A stretch of DNA of 64,000 bases from Accumulibacter appositus (GTDB lineage Bacteria; Pseudomonadota; Gammaproteobacteria; Burkholderiales; Rhodocyclaceae): NCBI RefSeq assembly GCF_035440685.1, contig NZ_DAORMW010000019.1. One strand, 5' to 3'. Numbering within the stretch: position 1 is the first letter of the stretch; each line of letters opens with the position of its first letter. Of the stretch, positions 54,993-62,373 are shown piece after piece. The translations under genes were made by a program, and so were the position numbers. The notes under the pieces were generated by a model. That model searched no databases, was not told where the DNA came from, and saw only the letters and a program-made list of their open reading frames with translations.

Positions 54993-55757
54993 CTACAAAT
55001 TGCACGAGCGCCACCACTTGCTGTGCTCCTGGCGCAAGACATCGTGCGACGGCATCGGATAGAACAGCAGTTCAGGGCCGTTCCCCACGTAGATACCGTT
55101 CTTGATCATCCGGTACGGGAACTCCAGTGAGTGCACCCGATGCACCAGCTTGCTTTGCTTGCCGCTGGGATCTACTTCCAGCAGAGCCTCGCGCAGGTGG
55201 TGCACAAACGAGTACGGGAGATCGCCGACGGCACCGGCAGCCGGATCCGTCGCTAGTGCGCCCAGACCGAGTTCGACAAAACACAGCCCAGGGAAACGAA
55301 TGAATTTGTTCGGCTGGCTAGTGACTTTTTCGTAGTAGGTCTGCGGGTCTTGCGCACTGACCACCAAGCTGTTGATCGGGGCCAGGTCCTGGTACATGTG
55401 CAATCCTTTCGTTTTCTCCGGAAACGAATCGGATCGGCTCAGGCCGAGCGTCTGGCCGTAGGCTGTGCCCAGGTACAGCTTGCCCAGAGCGCTCACCGGA
55501 ATGTGCTCGAGCACCCGGTACACGGAGATATAGACCGAGTTCTTGGGCGTGCCATCGGGGTGCGCCACGCAGCGCTCTAAACCCTCCTCGATGTTGAAGA
55601 ACTCATGACGGAAATTTGGATCGACTTCGAAGAAGATCGCTTGCCCCTTGGACTTGTAGCTGTGGCCAGTTGAGTAGTATTGCCCGAACTCCTCCGGTTC
55701 CAACATCGAGGCGATCAGGGCTTCGGGAACCAGCGAAAAGTAGAGATGTATCGTCAT
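54993..55757 (-). CDS. Unknown 254-residue protein, paralogue B
   Basis: This is the second member of the unrecognised family, with the same length as paralogue A. It begins MTIHLYFSLVPEALIASMLE and ends HSKWWRSCNL. Identity to A is high (about two thirds by eye) and even along the chain, with no gaps needed. Shared blocks include KSKGQA(V/I)FFE(I/V)DP, DGTPKNSVYIS and QDLAPINSLVVS. It is soluble, with no known motif. A GGAG motif lies upstream of the ATG. The strong terminator (54745-54776) shows it is an independent transcript, unlike paralogue A which is embedded with hppA and phosphofructokinase. Confidence 0.8.
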   Translation of the reverse strand: MTIHLYFSLVPEALIASMLEPEEFGQYYSTGHSYKSKGQAIFFEVDPNFRHEFFNIEEGLERCVAHPDGTPKNSVYISVYRVLEHIPVSALGKLYLGTAYGQTLGLSRSDSFPEKTKGLHMYQDLAPINSLVVSAQDPQTYYEKVTSQPNKFIRFPGLCFVELGLGALATDPAAGAVGDLPYSFVHHLREALLEVDPSGKQSKLVHRVHSLEFPYRMIKNGIYVGNGPELLFYPMPSHDVLRQEHSKWWRSCNL

Positions 55758-55968
55758 GATTGTGTACTTTCTCCAAGATGAGATTGTCTGAACAATGTGC
55801 CATCGTCAAGAACCGGCGATGCCTACACTTATACCAATGCGATTTTCATGCTGCGGCCACGACTCTAGTGTCGGGATTATACGAGGTGTGGCTGACGGCG
55901 CCTAGCCGCTTGAAGGCCACTTTGTCAGCTCATTGGGTAAGCCTCCAATCTTACCGATCCGAGAATAC

Positions 55969-58437
55969 TCAAACGTCAATGTTTCTCGCCGCCAGAGCGT
56001 TCGACTCAATGAAGTTACGCCGCGGTTCGACCAATTCCCCCATCAAAGTGGTGAAGATCTCGTCGGCACGAATCGCATCTTCGATCTGAACTTTCAGCAA
56101 GCGTCGTACTTTCGGGTCCATGGTCGTTTCCCAGAGCTGGTCAGGGTTCATCTCGCCGAGCCCTTTGTAACGCTGCTTACTCACCGTGCGCTCAACTTCA
56201 TTGAGTAGCCATTGCATCGTTTCGGCAAAACTACCGACCGCCTGCTGCTTTTCACCGCGAACCACGACCCCGCCGGGGCCAAACAGGTCGGCGAGAATCT
56301 CGGCCGTCTTGCGCAGTTGCGCGTAATCGCCACTGACCAGCAGATCGTCGTCAATGACGCCAACTTTTAGATTGCCGTGCAGCACTTTTTCGAGACGAAG
56401 CTGCCAGCGCTCCTCGGCGTCATCGTAGCGCGCGAAGATCTTGATCCCCAGCTTGTCGCCAACGGCGTCCATCAGTGCCACCGCGCTCGCCGTCGCTGAC
56501 GCCTGATCGCTGACATCGACCTTAAGATTGGCATCAATCAGTGCGTGCAACACCTCTGGATTGATCAGGTGCGAGAGACGGTTGATGACGGCTTCGGCAA
56601 GCAGATACTCGCGCGCTAGCTCTTCCAGAGCAGCGCCAGAAATCTGTGCTGCCTCGCTCTTTGGGGTGAGCACGGAACCCTCAAGGGCCAGAGTCAACAG
56701 GAACTGTTTAAGCGCCTGATCATCCTTGATGTAGCGCTCGCTCTTACCATGCTTGATCTTGTACAGCGGCGGTTGCGCGATGTACATGTGGCCATTCTCG
56801 ATCAACTCGGGCATCTGACGATAGAAGAACGTCAGCAGTAGCGTTCGGATATGCGCCCCGTCGACGTCAGCATCGGTCATGATGATCAGGCGGTGATAAC
56901 GCAACTTCTCGGGCCTGTACTCGTCCTTGCCTATTCCCGTTCCGAGCGCCGTAATCAGCGTGACGATCTCCTGCGAGGAGATCAGCTTGTCGAAGCGCGC
57001 CTTCTCGACGTTGAGGATTTTTCCCTTTAGCGGCAGGATGGCCTGAAACTTGCGATCGCGACCCTGCTTGGCAGAACCACCAGCGGAGTCTCCCTCGACC
57101 AAGTACAGCTCGCAAAGCGCCGGGTCTTTCTCCTGGCAGTCGGCCAGCTTGCCGGGCAAGCCAACGCCGTCGAGTAAACCCTTGCGACGTGTCATCTCTC
57201 TGGCTTTTCGCGCCGCATCGCGTGCGCGTGCCGCTTCGACGATCTTGCCGGTAATTACCTTGGCATCCAGCGGCCGTTCCTGAAGAAACTCGCTCAGTTT
57301 GGCGGCCACCACCTCCTCAACCGCCGGTCGCGCCTCCGATGAAACCAATTTCATCTTGGTCTGCGAAGCAAACTTCGGGTCAGGCATTTTTACCGACAAC
57401 ACACAGGCCAGGCCCTCGCGCATGTCGTCGCCGGCTATATCGACTTTGGCCTTCTTAGCGATCTCGTGTTCTTCGATATAGCGGTTGATGACCCGTGTCA
57501 TCGCCGCCCGCAAGCCGGTCATGTGTGTTCCGCCGTCGGCCTGCGGGATGTTGTTGGTAAAGCACAGCACCTGTTCTGCGTAGCTGTCGTTCCATTGCAT
57601 GGCCACTTCGACGGTGATCGGACCATTGGCGCTCACTGATTCGCCAGCGGCGTGGAAAACGTTGGGATGGAGAACCGATTTGCTGCGATTGATGTACTCG
57701 ACGAAGCCCTGCACGCCACCGAGGAAGGCAAAATTCTCTTCCTTTCCGTGGCGCTGGTCGAGCAGGCGAATCTTGACCCCATTGTTGAGAAAGGACAGCT
57801 CGCGCAGACGCTTGGCAATGATTTCGTAGTGGAACTCGACCTCACCGAAGATCTCTTCGTCGGCCATGAAGTGCAGCTCGGTGCCGCGCTTCTCGGTAGT
57901 GCCGACCACCCTCGTGGGCGAAACCTCGACCCCCCGCTGAATTTCAATCGGACGATCGACGACCTTGCCACGGTTGAACTCGATCAAATGCTTCTGGCCA
58001 TCGCGGCGAATAGTCAAACGCAGCCATTTCGACAAGGCGTTGACGCAGGAAACGCCAACGCCGTGCAGGCCTCCCGAAACCTTGTACGAATTCTGGTTGA
58101 ACTTGCCACCCGCGTGCAGCACGCACATCACGATCTCCGCCGCCGAGCGCTTTGGCTCGTGACGGTCGTCGAATTTCACGCCGGTCGGGATTCCGCGACC
58201 GTTGTCGGTCACCGAGATCGAGTTATCCACATGGATAGTGATGACGATATCGTCGCAATGACCGGCCAGGGCCTCGTCGATGGCATTATCGACAACCTCG
58301 AAAACCATGTGGTGCAAACCCGTGCCATCGGAGGTGTCACCGATGTACATTCCCGGGCGCTTGCGGACCGCCTCCAGGCCTTCCAGCTGCTGGATGCTCG
58401 TTTCGTCGTAGGCGGGTTGCTCGTTTTCTTCAGTCAT
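55969..58437 (-). CDS. gyrB: DNA gyrase subunit B
   Basis: This ATPase subunit of gyrase has 822 residues. It has a GHKL ATP site (EVVDNAIDEALAGHCDDI; DNGRGIPTG), a transducer domain, Toprim with EGDSAGGSAKQGRDRKFQAI and DADVDGAHIRTLLLTF, and a C-terminal gyrase B tail with QRYKGLGEMNPDQLWETTMD. It introduces negative supercoils with GyrA (not in this window). It sits downstream of dnaN, separated by an 83-bp gap containing a strong hairpin. Confidence 0.97.
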   Translation of the reverse strand: MTEENEQPAYDETSIQQLEGLEAVRKRPGMYIGDTSDGTGLHHMVFEVVDNAIDEALAGHCDDIVITIHVDNSISVTDNGRGIPTGVKFDDRHEPKRSAAEIVMCVLHAGGKFNQNSYKVSGGLHGVGVSCVNALSKWLRLTIRRDGQKHLIEFNRGKVVDRPIEIQRGVEVSPTRVVGTTEKRGTELHFMADEEIFGEVEFHYEIIAKRLRELSFLNNGVKIRLLDQRHGKEENFAFLGGVQGFVEYINRSKSVLHPNVFHAAGESVSANGPITVEVAMQWNDSYAEQVLCFTNNIPQADGGTHMTGLRAAMTRVINRYIEEHEIAKKAKVDIAGDDMREGLACVLSVKMPDPKFASQTKMKLVSSEARPAVEEVVAAKLSEFLQERPLDAKVITGKIVEAARARDAARKAREMTRRKGLLDGVGLPGKLADCQEKDPALCELYLVEGDSAGGSAKQGRDRKFQAILPLKGKILNVEKARFDKLISSQEIVTLITALGTGIGKDEYRPEKLRYHRLIIMTDADVDGAHIRTLLLTFFYRQMPELIENGHMYIAQPPLYKIKHGKSERYIKDDQALKQFLLTLALEGSVLTPKSEAAQISGAALEELAREYLLAEAVINRLSHLINPEVLHALIDANLKVDVSDQASATASAVALMDAVGDKLGIKIFARYDDAEERWQLRLEKVLHGNLKVGVIDDDLLVSGDYAQLRKTAEILADLFGPGGVVVRGEKQQAVGSFAETMQWLLNEVERTVSKQRYKGLGEMNPDQLWETTMDPKVRRLLKVQIEDAIRADEIFTTLMGELVEPRRNFIESNALAARNIDV

Positions 58438-58489
58438 TCTTGATCCAAACTGTCATTCGTCGGTGTAACCACGGGTGTTGCCGCTACCG

Positions 58490-58513
58490 CGAAAGTCGCC
58501 TCTGCGACTTTCG
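58490..58513. repeat. GTCGC/GCGAC hairpin between dnaN and gyrB
   Basis: CGAAAGTCGC-CTCT-GCGACTTTCG is a perfect ten-pair stem with a four-base loop. Its GTCGC..GCGACTTTCG half equals the 3' end of the dispersed repeats. It may attenuate dnaN-to-gyrB readthrough or be a repeat remnant. No T-run follows. Confidence 0.6.
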
Positions 58514-58520
58514 AATCACC

Positions 58521-59651
58521 TCAGATGCGCATCGGCATCACCACGTAGCGAAATCTCTCGTTCCCGGGAACGGTCAACAGCGCACTCGAATTGGCGTCAT
58601 TGAAGCCCCACTCGATGCTTTCCTCAGCGCGGTTGTTCAACACGTCGAGCAGATAGGCAACGTTGAAGCCGACGTCGAGTGCTTCACCGTCATAATCAAC
58701 CTCGATTTCCTCCAGCGCTTCCTCCTGCTCGGCGTTGGCGGCCATAATCTTGAGCGAACCCTCGCCAAGCATCAGGCGAACGCCCCGAAATTTCTCGTTG
58801 GTCAGAATCGCCGCCCTGACCATTGACTGCAGCAACAGCGTACGACTGACCGACACCACGTTGCGCAGGCTCGCCGGAATGACTCGCTCGTAATCCGGGA
58901 AGCGACCATCAATCAACTTCGAGATCAGGCTGATATGGCCGAACTGGAAGCGTATCTGGTTGGGCAGCATTTCTATCTCCAGCGCCTCGTCGCTATCGGC
59001 GAGCAGCCTGTTCAGTTCGATGACCGTCTTGCGCGGCAAGATCAATTCCTGGCGCGCAGAACCCTCGGCGCGCAAGGCCTCTGGCACATCTTCGAGCGGC
59101 ATGCTGGCATACGCCAGACGATGTCCGTCTGTGGCCACAGCACGCAGCTCGCTGCCATCCACGAGCAGCAAAAGCCCATTGAGGTAATAGCGAACGTCCT
59201 GCGTTGCCATCGCATACTGCGTTTGCGCCAGCAAGCTGCGGAAGGCCTTTTGCGGAACACTAAAACGCTTGACCTCACCCTCGGCCAGCGCCAGGCAGGG
59301 AAAGTCGTCAGCCGGCAAGGTCTGCAGACTGAAACGGCTCCTGCCAGCCCTGACCTGCAGGCGCCGATCGTCCAGTACCAAGCTCACTTCGGAGGCTTCC
59401 GGCAGGGAACGTAGAATCTCCTGCAGCTTCCTCGCTCCGACCGTGACTGCGCCGTCTCCGTCGCCAGTCACCTCGGTACTCGAGCTGGTGATCTGGATCT
59501 CAATGTCGGTGGCCAGAAGAGTGAGCACCTCGCCCCGCTTCTCGAGTAGCACGTTCGATAGGATGGGCAAGGTGTGACGCCTCTCAACTATCCCCGAAAC
59601 AGCCTGCAAAGGTGCCAGCAGCGTGTCGCGTCTTGTTTTAATAAGAAGCAT
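58521..59651 (-). CDS. dnaN: DNA polymerase III beta clamp
   Basis: This sliding clamp of 376 residues is made of three repeated clamp domains. RDTLLAPLQAVSGIVERRHT opens the first domain, RYYLNGLLLLVDGSELRAVA ends the second with RLAYASMPL, and the C-terminal YRVMPMRI-type end (RFRYVVMPMRI) is intact. It holds the polymerase on DNA. It is downstream of dnaA by 219 bp on the same strand and upstream of gyrB. Confidence 0.97.
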   Translation of the reverse strand: MLLIKTRRDTLLAPLQAVSGIVERRHTLPILSNVLLEKRGEVLTLLATDIEIQITSSSTEVTGDGDGAVTVGARKLQEILRSLPEASEVSLVLDDRRLQVRAGRSRFSLQTLPADDFPCLALAEGEVKRFSVPQKAFRSLLAQTQYAMATQDVRYYLNGLLLLVDGSELRAVATDGHRLAYASMPLEDVPEALRAEGSARQELILPRKTVIELNRLLADSDEALEIEMLPNQIRFQFGHISLISKLIDGRFPDYERVIPASLRNVVSVSRTLLLQSMVRAAILTNEKFRGVRLMLGEGSLKIMAANAEQEEALEEIEVDYDGEALDVGFNVAYLLDVLNNRAEESIEWGFNDANSSALLTVPGNERFRYVVMPMRI

Positions 59652-59870
59652 ATATCTAAATCCTATAAAGACTATAGTCGGAACAAGTCTGTTGATACTT
59701 GTATATTTAGTTTTATTTTCAACGAATTACGATACTTTTTTGAACTGAAAAAAGCCTGTCTTCGACTGTGGGGAAAATCTGATAACTTTTCCACAGGGTC
59801 TTGCTTTTCACTTTATCCACTTTCCGTTTGCCTTTTTTCCACCGACTTCTACACCTCGAGATGCTCTGCC
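59652..59870. promoter_or_regulatory. dnaA-dnaN intergenic region, candidate oriC element
   Basis: This 219-bp region is strongly AT-rich for this genome (59650-59760). It carries DnaA-box-like sequences TTTTCCACA (59787-59795) and TTATCCACT (59813-59821), each one mismatch from TTATCCACA, plus a weaker TGTGGGGAA near 59767. An AT-rich unwinding-like stretch with boxes beside dnaA fits an origin, but the dnaA-rpmH gap also has a perfect box, so the origin may be either or both. Confidence 0.45.
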
Positions 59871-61277
59871 CTAGCTCTTCAGGACCTGCTGCAGCACGTG
59901 CACATCGTGGTTGAGCTCGTTGTCCTTGGTTCGCAGATCATCAATGGTACGCACTGCGTGCAGCACGGTGGTATGGTCGCGGCCGCCGAAGGCGCCGCCA
60001 ATCGCCGGGTAGCTCAGCGTGGTCAGATTCTTGGCCAGCCACATGGCGATCTGCCGTGGCCGGACAATCACTCGCGTTCGCTTTTTTGAGAACAGGTCCG
60101 CTACCTTGATCTTGTAGTAGTCGGCCACCGTCTTCTGGATGTTGTCGACGGTGATCTGGCGGTTAACCGCACCAATCACGTCCTTGAGTGCTTCCTTGGC
60201 CAGGTCCAGCGAGATCAGACGGCCATGGAACGCCGAGTAGGCAAGCACCTTCTTCAGTGCGCCCTCAAGCTCGCGGACGTTGGAGCGCAGATGTTTGGCA
60301 ATGTAGAAGGCCACATCGTCGTCGAGGGCGACGCCGTCCCCTTCCGCCTTCTTCTTGAGGATGGCTACCCGCATTTCCGTTTCCGGTGGCTCGATCTGCA
60401 CCGTCAAACCCCAGTCGAAGCGGGTGATCAACCTATCCTCGAGGCCGGAAATGTTCTTTGGATAGGTGTCGCAGCTGATCACGATCTGCTTGCGCGTTTC
60501 GCTCAGCGCATTGTAAACGTAGAAAAACTCCTCCTGGGTCCGGTTCTTGCCGTTGAAGAACTGGACATCGTCGAGCAGCAGTACATCGAGCGAGCGGTAG
60601 TAGCGCTTGAAGACGTCAAAGGACTTCTGCTGGTAAGCGCGTACGACATCCGAATAGTAGTCCTCGGCGTGGACGTAACGAACGACCCGGTCGGGATGGT
60701 TATCGAGAATATGATTGCCGATGGCGTGTATCAGGTGCGTCTTGCCGAGACCGGCCCCCCCATAGATGAACAGTGGGTTGTAGGTTGTCTCTCCCGGGTT
60801 GATTGAAACCTGTCGCGATGCGGCGCGCGCCAGATCGTTGGCCTTGCCGACTATCAGGTTGTCAAAGGTAAAGGTCTTGATCAAGCGGGTCTTTTCGTAC
60901 GCCGTACGGTCTCTCTCGGCGAGCGAGCTGGTACTGATGGCGGTCGCCGTCAGCGCAGCAGCCGTCGGCCGGCTATCATTGCGCAGCGCCGCGCCGATAG
61001 TCCCGGTCGCCGGCTGCATTTTGGGCGCGGTGCGTTCGCCAAGACTCAAGACGATGTTGACCGGCATCGAAAAGTGCTCGCTCGCCAATTCCTCGATGCG
61101 TGCCAGGTAGCGTTCCTTGACCCACTTGAGGATGAAACCGTTCGGCGCCAGGAGCCGCAAGCCGCGCGCGCAGTCCTCCTCCCCTTGCAGAACGAGGGGG
61201 CGAATCCAGGTGCTGAATTGCTGAGGCGGAAGTTCCTGCTCGAACTGGCTCAGACAGGTGGACCAGAAGCTAGCCAT
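59871..61277 (-). CDS. dnaA: Chromosomal replication initiator DnaA
   Basis: This AAA+ initiator has 468 residues. Domain I opens at ASFWSTCLSQFEQELP. A linker follows (about 90-130), then Walker A in YGGAGLGKTHLIHAIGNH, Walker B in VLLLDDVQFFNG, and the DNA-binding domain with the signature GGRDHTTVLHAVRTI. The ATG at 61275-61277 is preferred over the TTG at 61278-61280. It is divergent from rpmH, the classic origin organisation. Confidence 0.97.
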   Translation of the reverse strand: MASFWSTCLSQFEQELPPQQFSTWIRPLVLQGEEDCARGLRLLAPNGFILKWVKERYLARIEELASEHFSMPVNIVLSLGERTAPKMQPATGTIGAALRNDSRPTAAALTATAISTSSLAERDRTAYEKTRLIKTFTFDNLIVGKANDLARAASRQVSINPGETTYNPLFIYGGAGLGKTHLIHAIGNHILDNHPDRVVRYVHAEDYYSDVVRAYQQKSFDVFKRYYRSLDVLLLDDVQFFNGKNRTQEEFFYVYNALSETRKQIVISCDTYPKNISGLEDRLITRFDWGLTVQIEPPETEMRVAILKKKAEGDGVALDDDVAFYIAKHLRSNVRELEGALKKVLAYSAFHGRLISLDLAKEALKDVIGAVNRQITVDNIQKTVADYYKIKVADLFSKKRTRVIVRPRQIAMWLAKNLTTLSYPAIGGAFGGRDHTTVLHAVRTIDDLRTKDNELNHDVHVLQQVLKS

Positions 61278-61507
61278 CAATAGTCATGGACTGACATCCC
61301 GAAATAGTGCGCCAACGCAAGCGCGCAACGGTGGTAGTTCGCCCTGACAAGACCGCTTGAAAATCATTGAGATGGACCACTATCCCCGCCTGTTGCAGGC
61401 TACCGGCGTGACGCCGCCAGCGAGAGGCCGCCGCTGACCCTCTGCGCTTCGCATTTGTTGTCTTGTCTGGAGCGCTCAAAGGACAATTCTAACCCGTCAG
61501 ACCAAAG

Positions 61508-61516
61508 TTATCCACA
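61508..61516 (+). promoter_or_regulatory. Perfect DnaA box upstream of rpmH
   Basis: TTATCCACA is an exact match to the consensus DnaA box, positioned just upstream of the rpmH promoter, consistent with origin function or dnaA/rpmH autoregulation. Confidence 0.7.
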
Positions 61517-61536
61517 GCTTCATTCAAAATATGGTC

Positions 61537-61566
61537 TTGACAGGCTTTACCCTAAAGCTGTCTAAT
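61537..61566 (+). promoter_or_regulatory. rpmH promoter (-35/-10)
   Basis: The sequence is TTGACA at 61537-61542, an 18-base spacer, and TCTAAT at 61561-61566. This is a near-consensus sigma-70 promoter 38 bases ahead of the rpmH start codon. Confidence 0.75.
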
Positions 61567-61603
61567 TACGCGTTTACTTCGCAATGACTTCAAGGGTTTA
61601 ACC

Positions 61604-61738
61604 ATGAAACGCACTTATCAACCGTCGGTGGTTCGCCGCAAACGCACGCACGGCTTCCTCGTCCGCATGTCTACCCGCGGCGGCCGCGCCATCATTCGTG
61701 CCCGTCGCGCCAAAGGTCGTCACCGTCTGGCAGTTTGA
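61604..61738 (+). CDS. rpmH: 50S ribosomal protein L34
   Basis: This is a 44-residue basic ribosomal protein beginning MKRTYQPSVVRRKRTHGFLV and ending GRHRLAV. It is complete and perfectly family-like. The stop (TGA) overlaps the TTG start proposed for rnpA, so the two are translationally coupled, as is usual. Confidence 0.97.
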   Translation: MKRTYQPSVVRRKRTHGFLVRMSTRGGRAIIRARRAKGRHRLAV

Positions 61739-62130
61739 GCGGTAGCGCTGCTTTCGTCGGCAATCGTTCGTTCGCCGCCGCGGCCTTTCCAAAGCACTAT
61801 CGCCTGTTGAAAACGGATGAGTACTCATCCGTTTTTGGTTTCAGAAAGGCGCTTAGAAGCCAGCACTTCCTGCTACATTACCGCCCTCGTGAAGCAGGCG
61901 ATATAGTCGGGGCTCGGCTTGGCTTGGTCGTTGCCAAGCGCTTTCTACGGCGCTCGGTTGATCGCAATCTGGTCAAGCGCCTGGCACGAGAGAATTTCCG
62001 TCTGCTGCGCATCCGCCTCCGCTGCAATGATTTCGTACTGCGCTTGGCGGCCAAGCCGAAACCAATTGACCGGCAAGCTCTGGCGCTGGAAATTCGACGT
62101 CTGCTGCGCAAGATGACCTCAACTCAATGA
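61735..62130 (+). CDS. rnpA: Ribonuclease P protein component
   Basis: This basic protein of 131 residues assists RNase P RNA in 5' tRNA processing. The core is HYRLLKTDEYSSVFGFRKAL and the family motif RLGLVVAKRFLRRSVDRNLVKRLARE. I infer a TTG start at 61735 overlapping the rpmH stop in a TTGA arrangement. The next candidate starts would shorten only the extended N-terminus. It is followed by yidD after seven bases. Confidence 0.92.
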   Translation: MSGSAAFVGNRSFAAAAFPKHYRLLKTDEYSSVFGFRKALRSQHFLLHYRPREAGDIVGARLGLVVAKRFLRRSVDRNLVKRLARENFRLLRIRLRCNDFVLRLAAKPKPIDRQALALEIRRLLRKMTSTQ

Positions 62131-62137
62131 TGGGCCG

Positions 62138-62347
62138 ATGAAACACTTGTTGCTCGCGCTGATAGGCTTTTACCGCTACGCGATCAGTCCCTTTCTCGGG
62201 CGTCGTTGCCGTTTCTTCCCCAGCTGTTCCGAGTACGCCGCGGAAGCCGTTGAAAAATACGGCACCGGCAAGGGAGGGCGTCTCGCGCTGCAGCGAATTT
62301 TCCGTTGTCATCCGTGGAATCCGGGTGGTTTTGACCCCGTACCCTGA
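62138..62347 (+). CDS. yidD: Membrane protein insertion efficiency factor YidD
   Basis: This small membrane-associated protein of 69 residues aids YidC and Sec insertion. It has an amphipathic N-terminus (KHLLLALIGFYRYAISPF) and the family motif CRFFPSCSEYAAEAVEKYG, plus HPWNPGGFDPVP at the end. It lies between rnpA and yidC in the standard order. Confidence 0.95.
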   Translation: MKHLLLALIGFYRYAISPFLGRRCRFFPSCSEYAAEAVEKYGTGKGGRLALQRIFRCHPWNPGGFDPVP

Positions 62348-62373
62348 ACATCAATCGAATCGTATAGGCTTTC

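Larger units (their letters stand above)
61281..61603. promoter_or_regulatory. dnaA-rpmH divergent regulatory region
   Basis: This 323-bp region includes the promoters of dnaA (minus) and rpmH (plus) and one perfect DnaA box at 61508-61516. Most of it is moderately GC-rich. Only the right third, near rpmH, is AT-rich. No RNA gene or other open frame is convincing. Confidence 0.6.
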
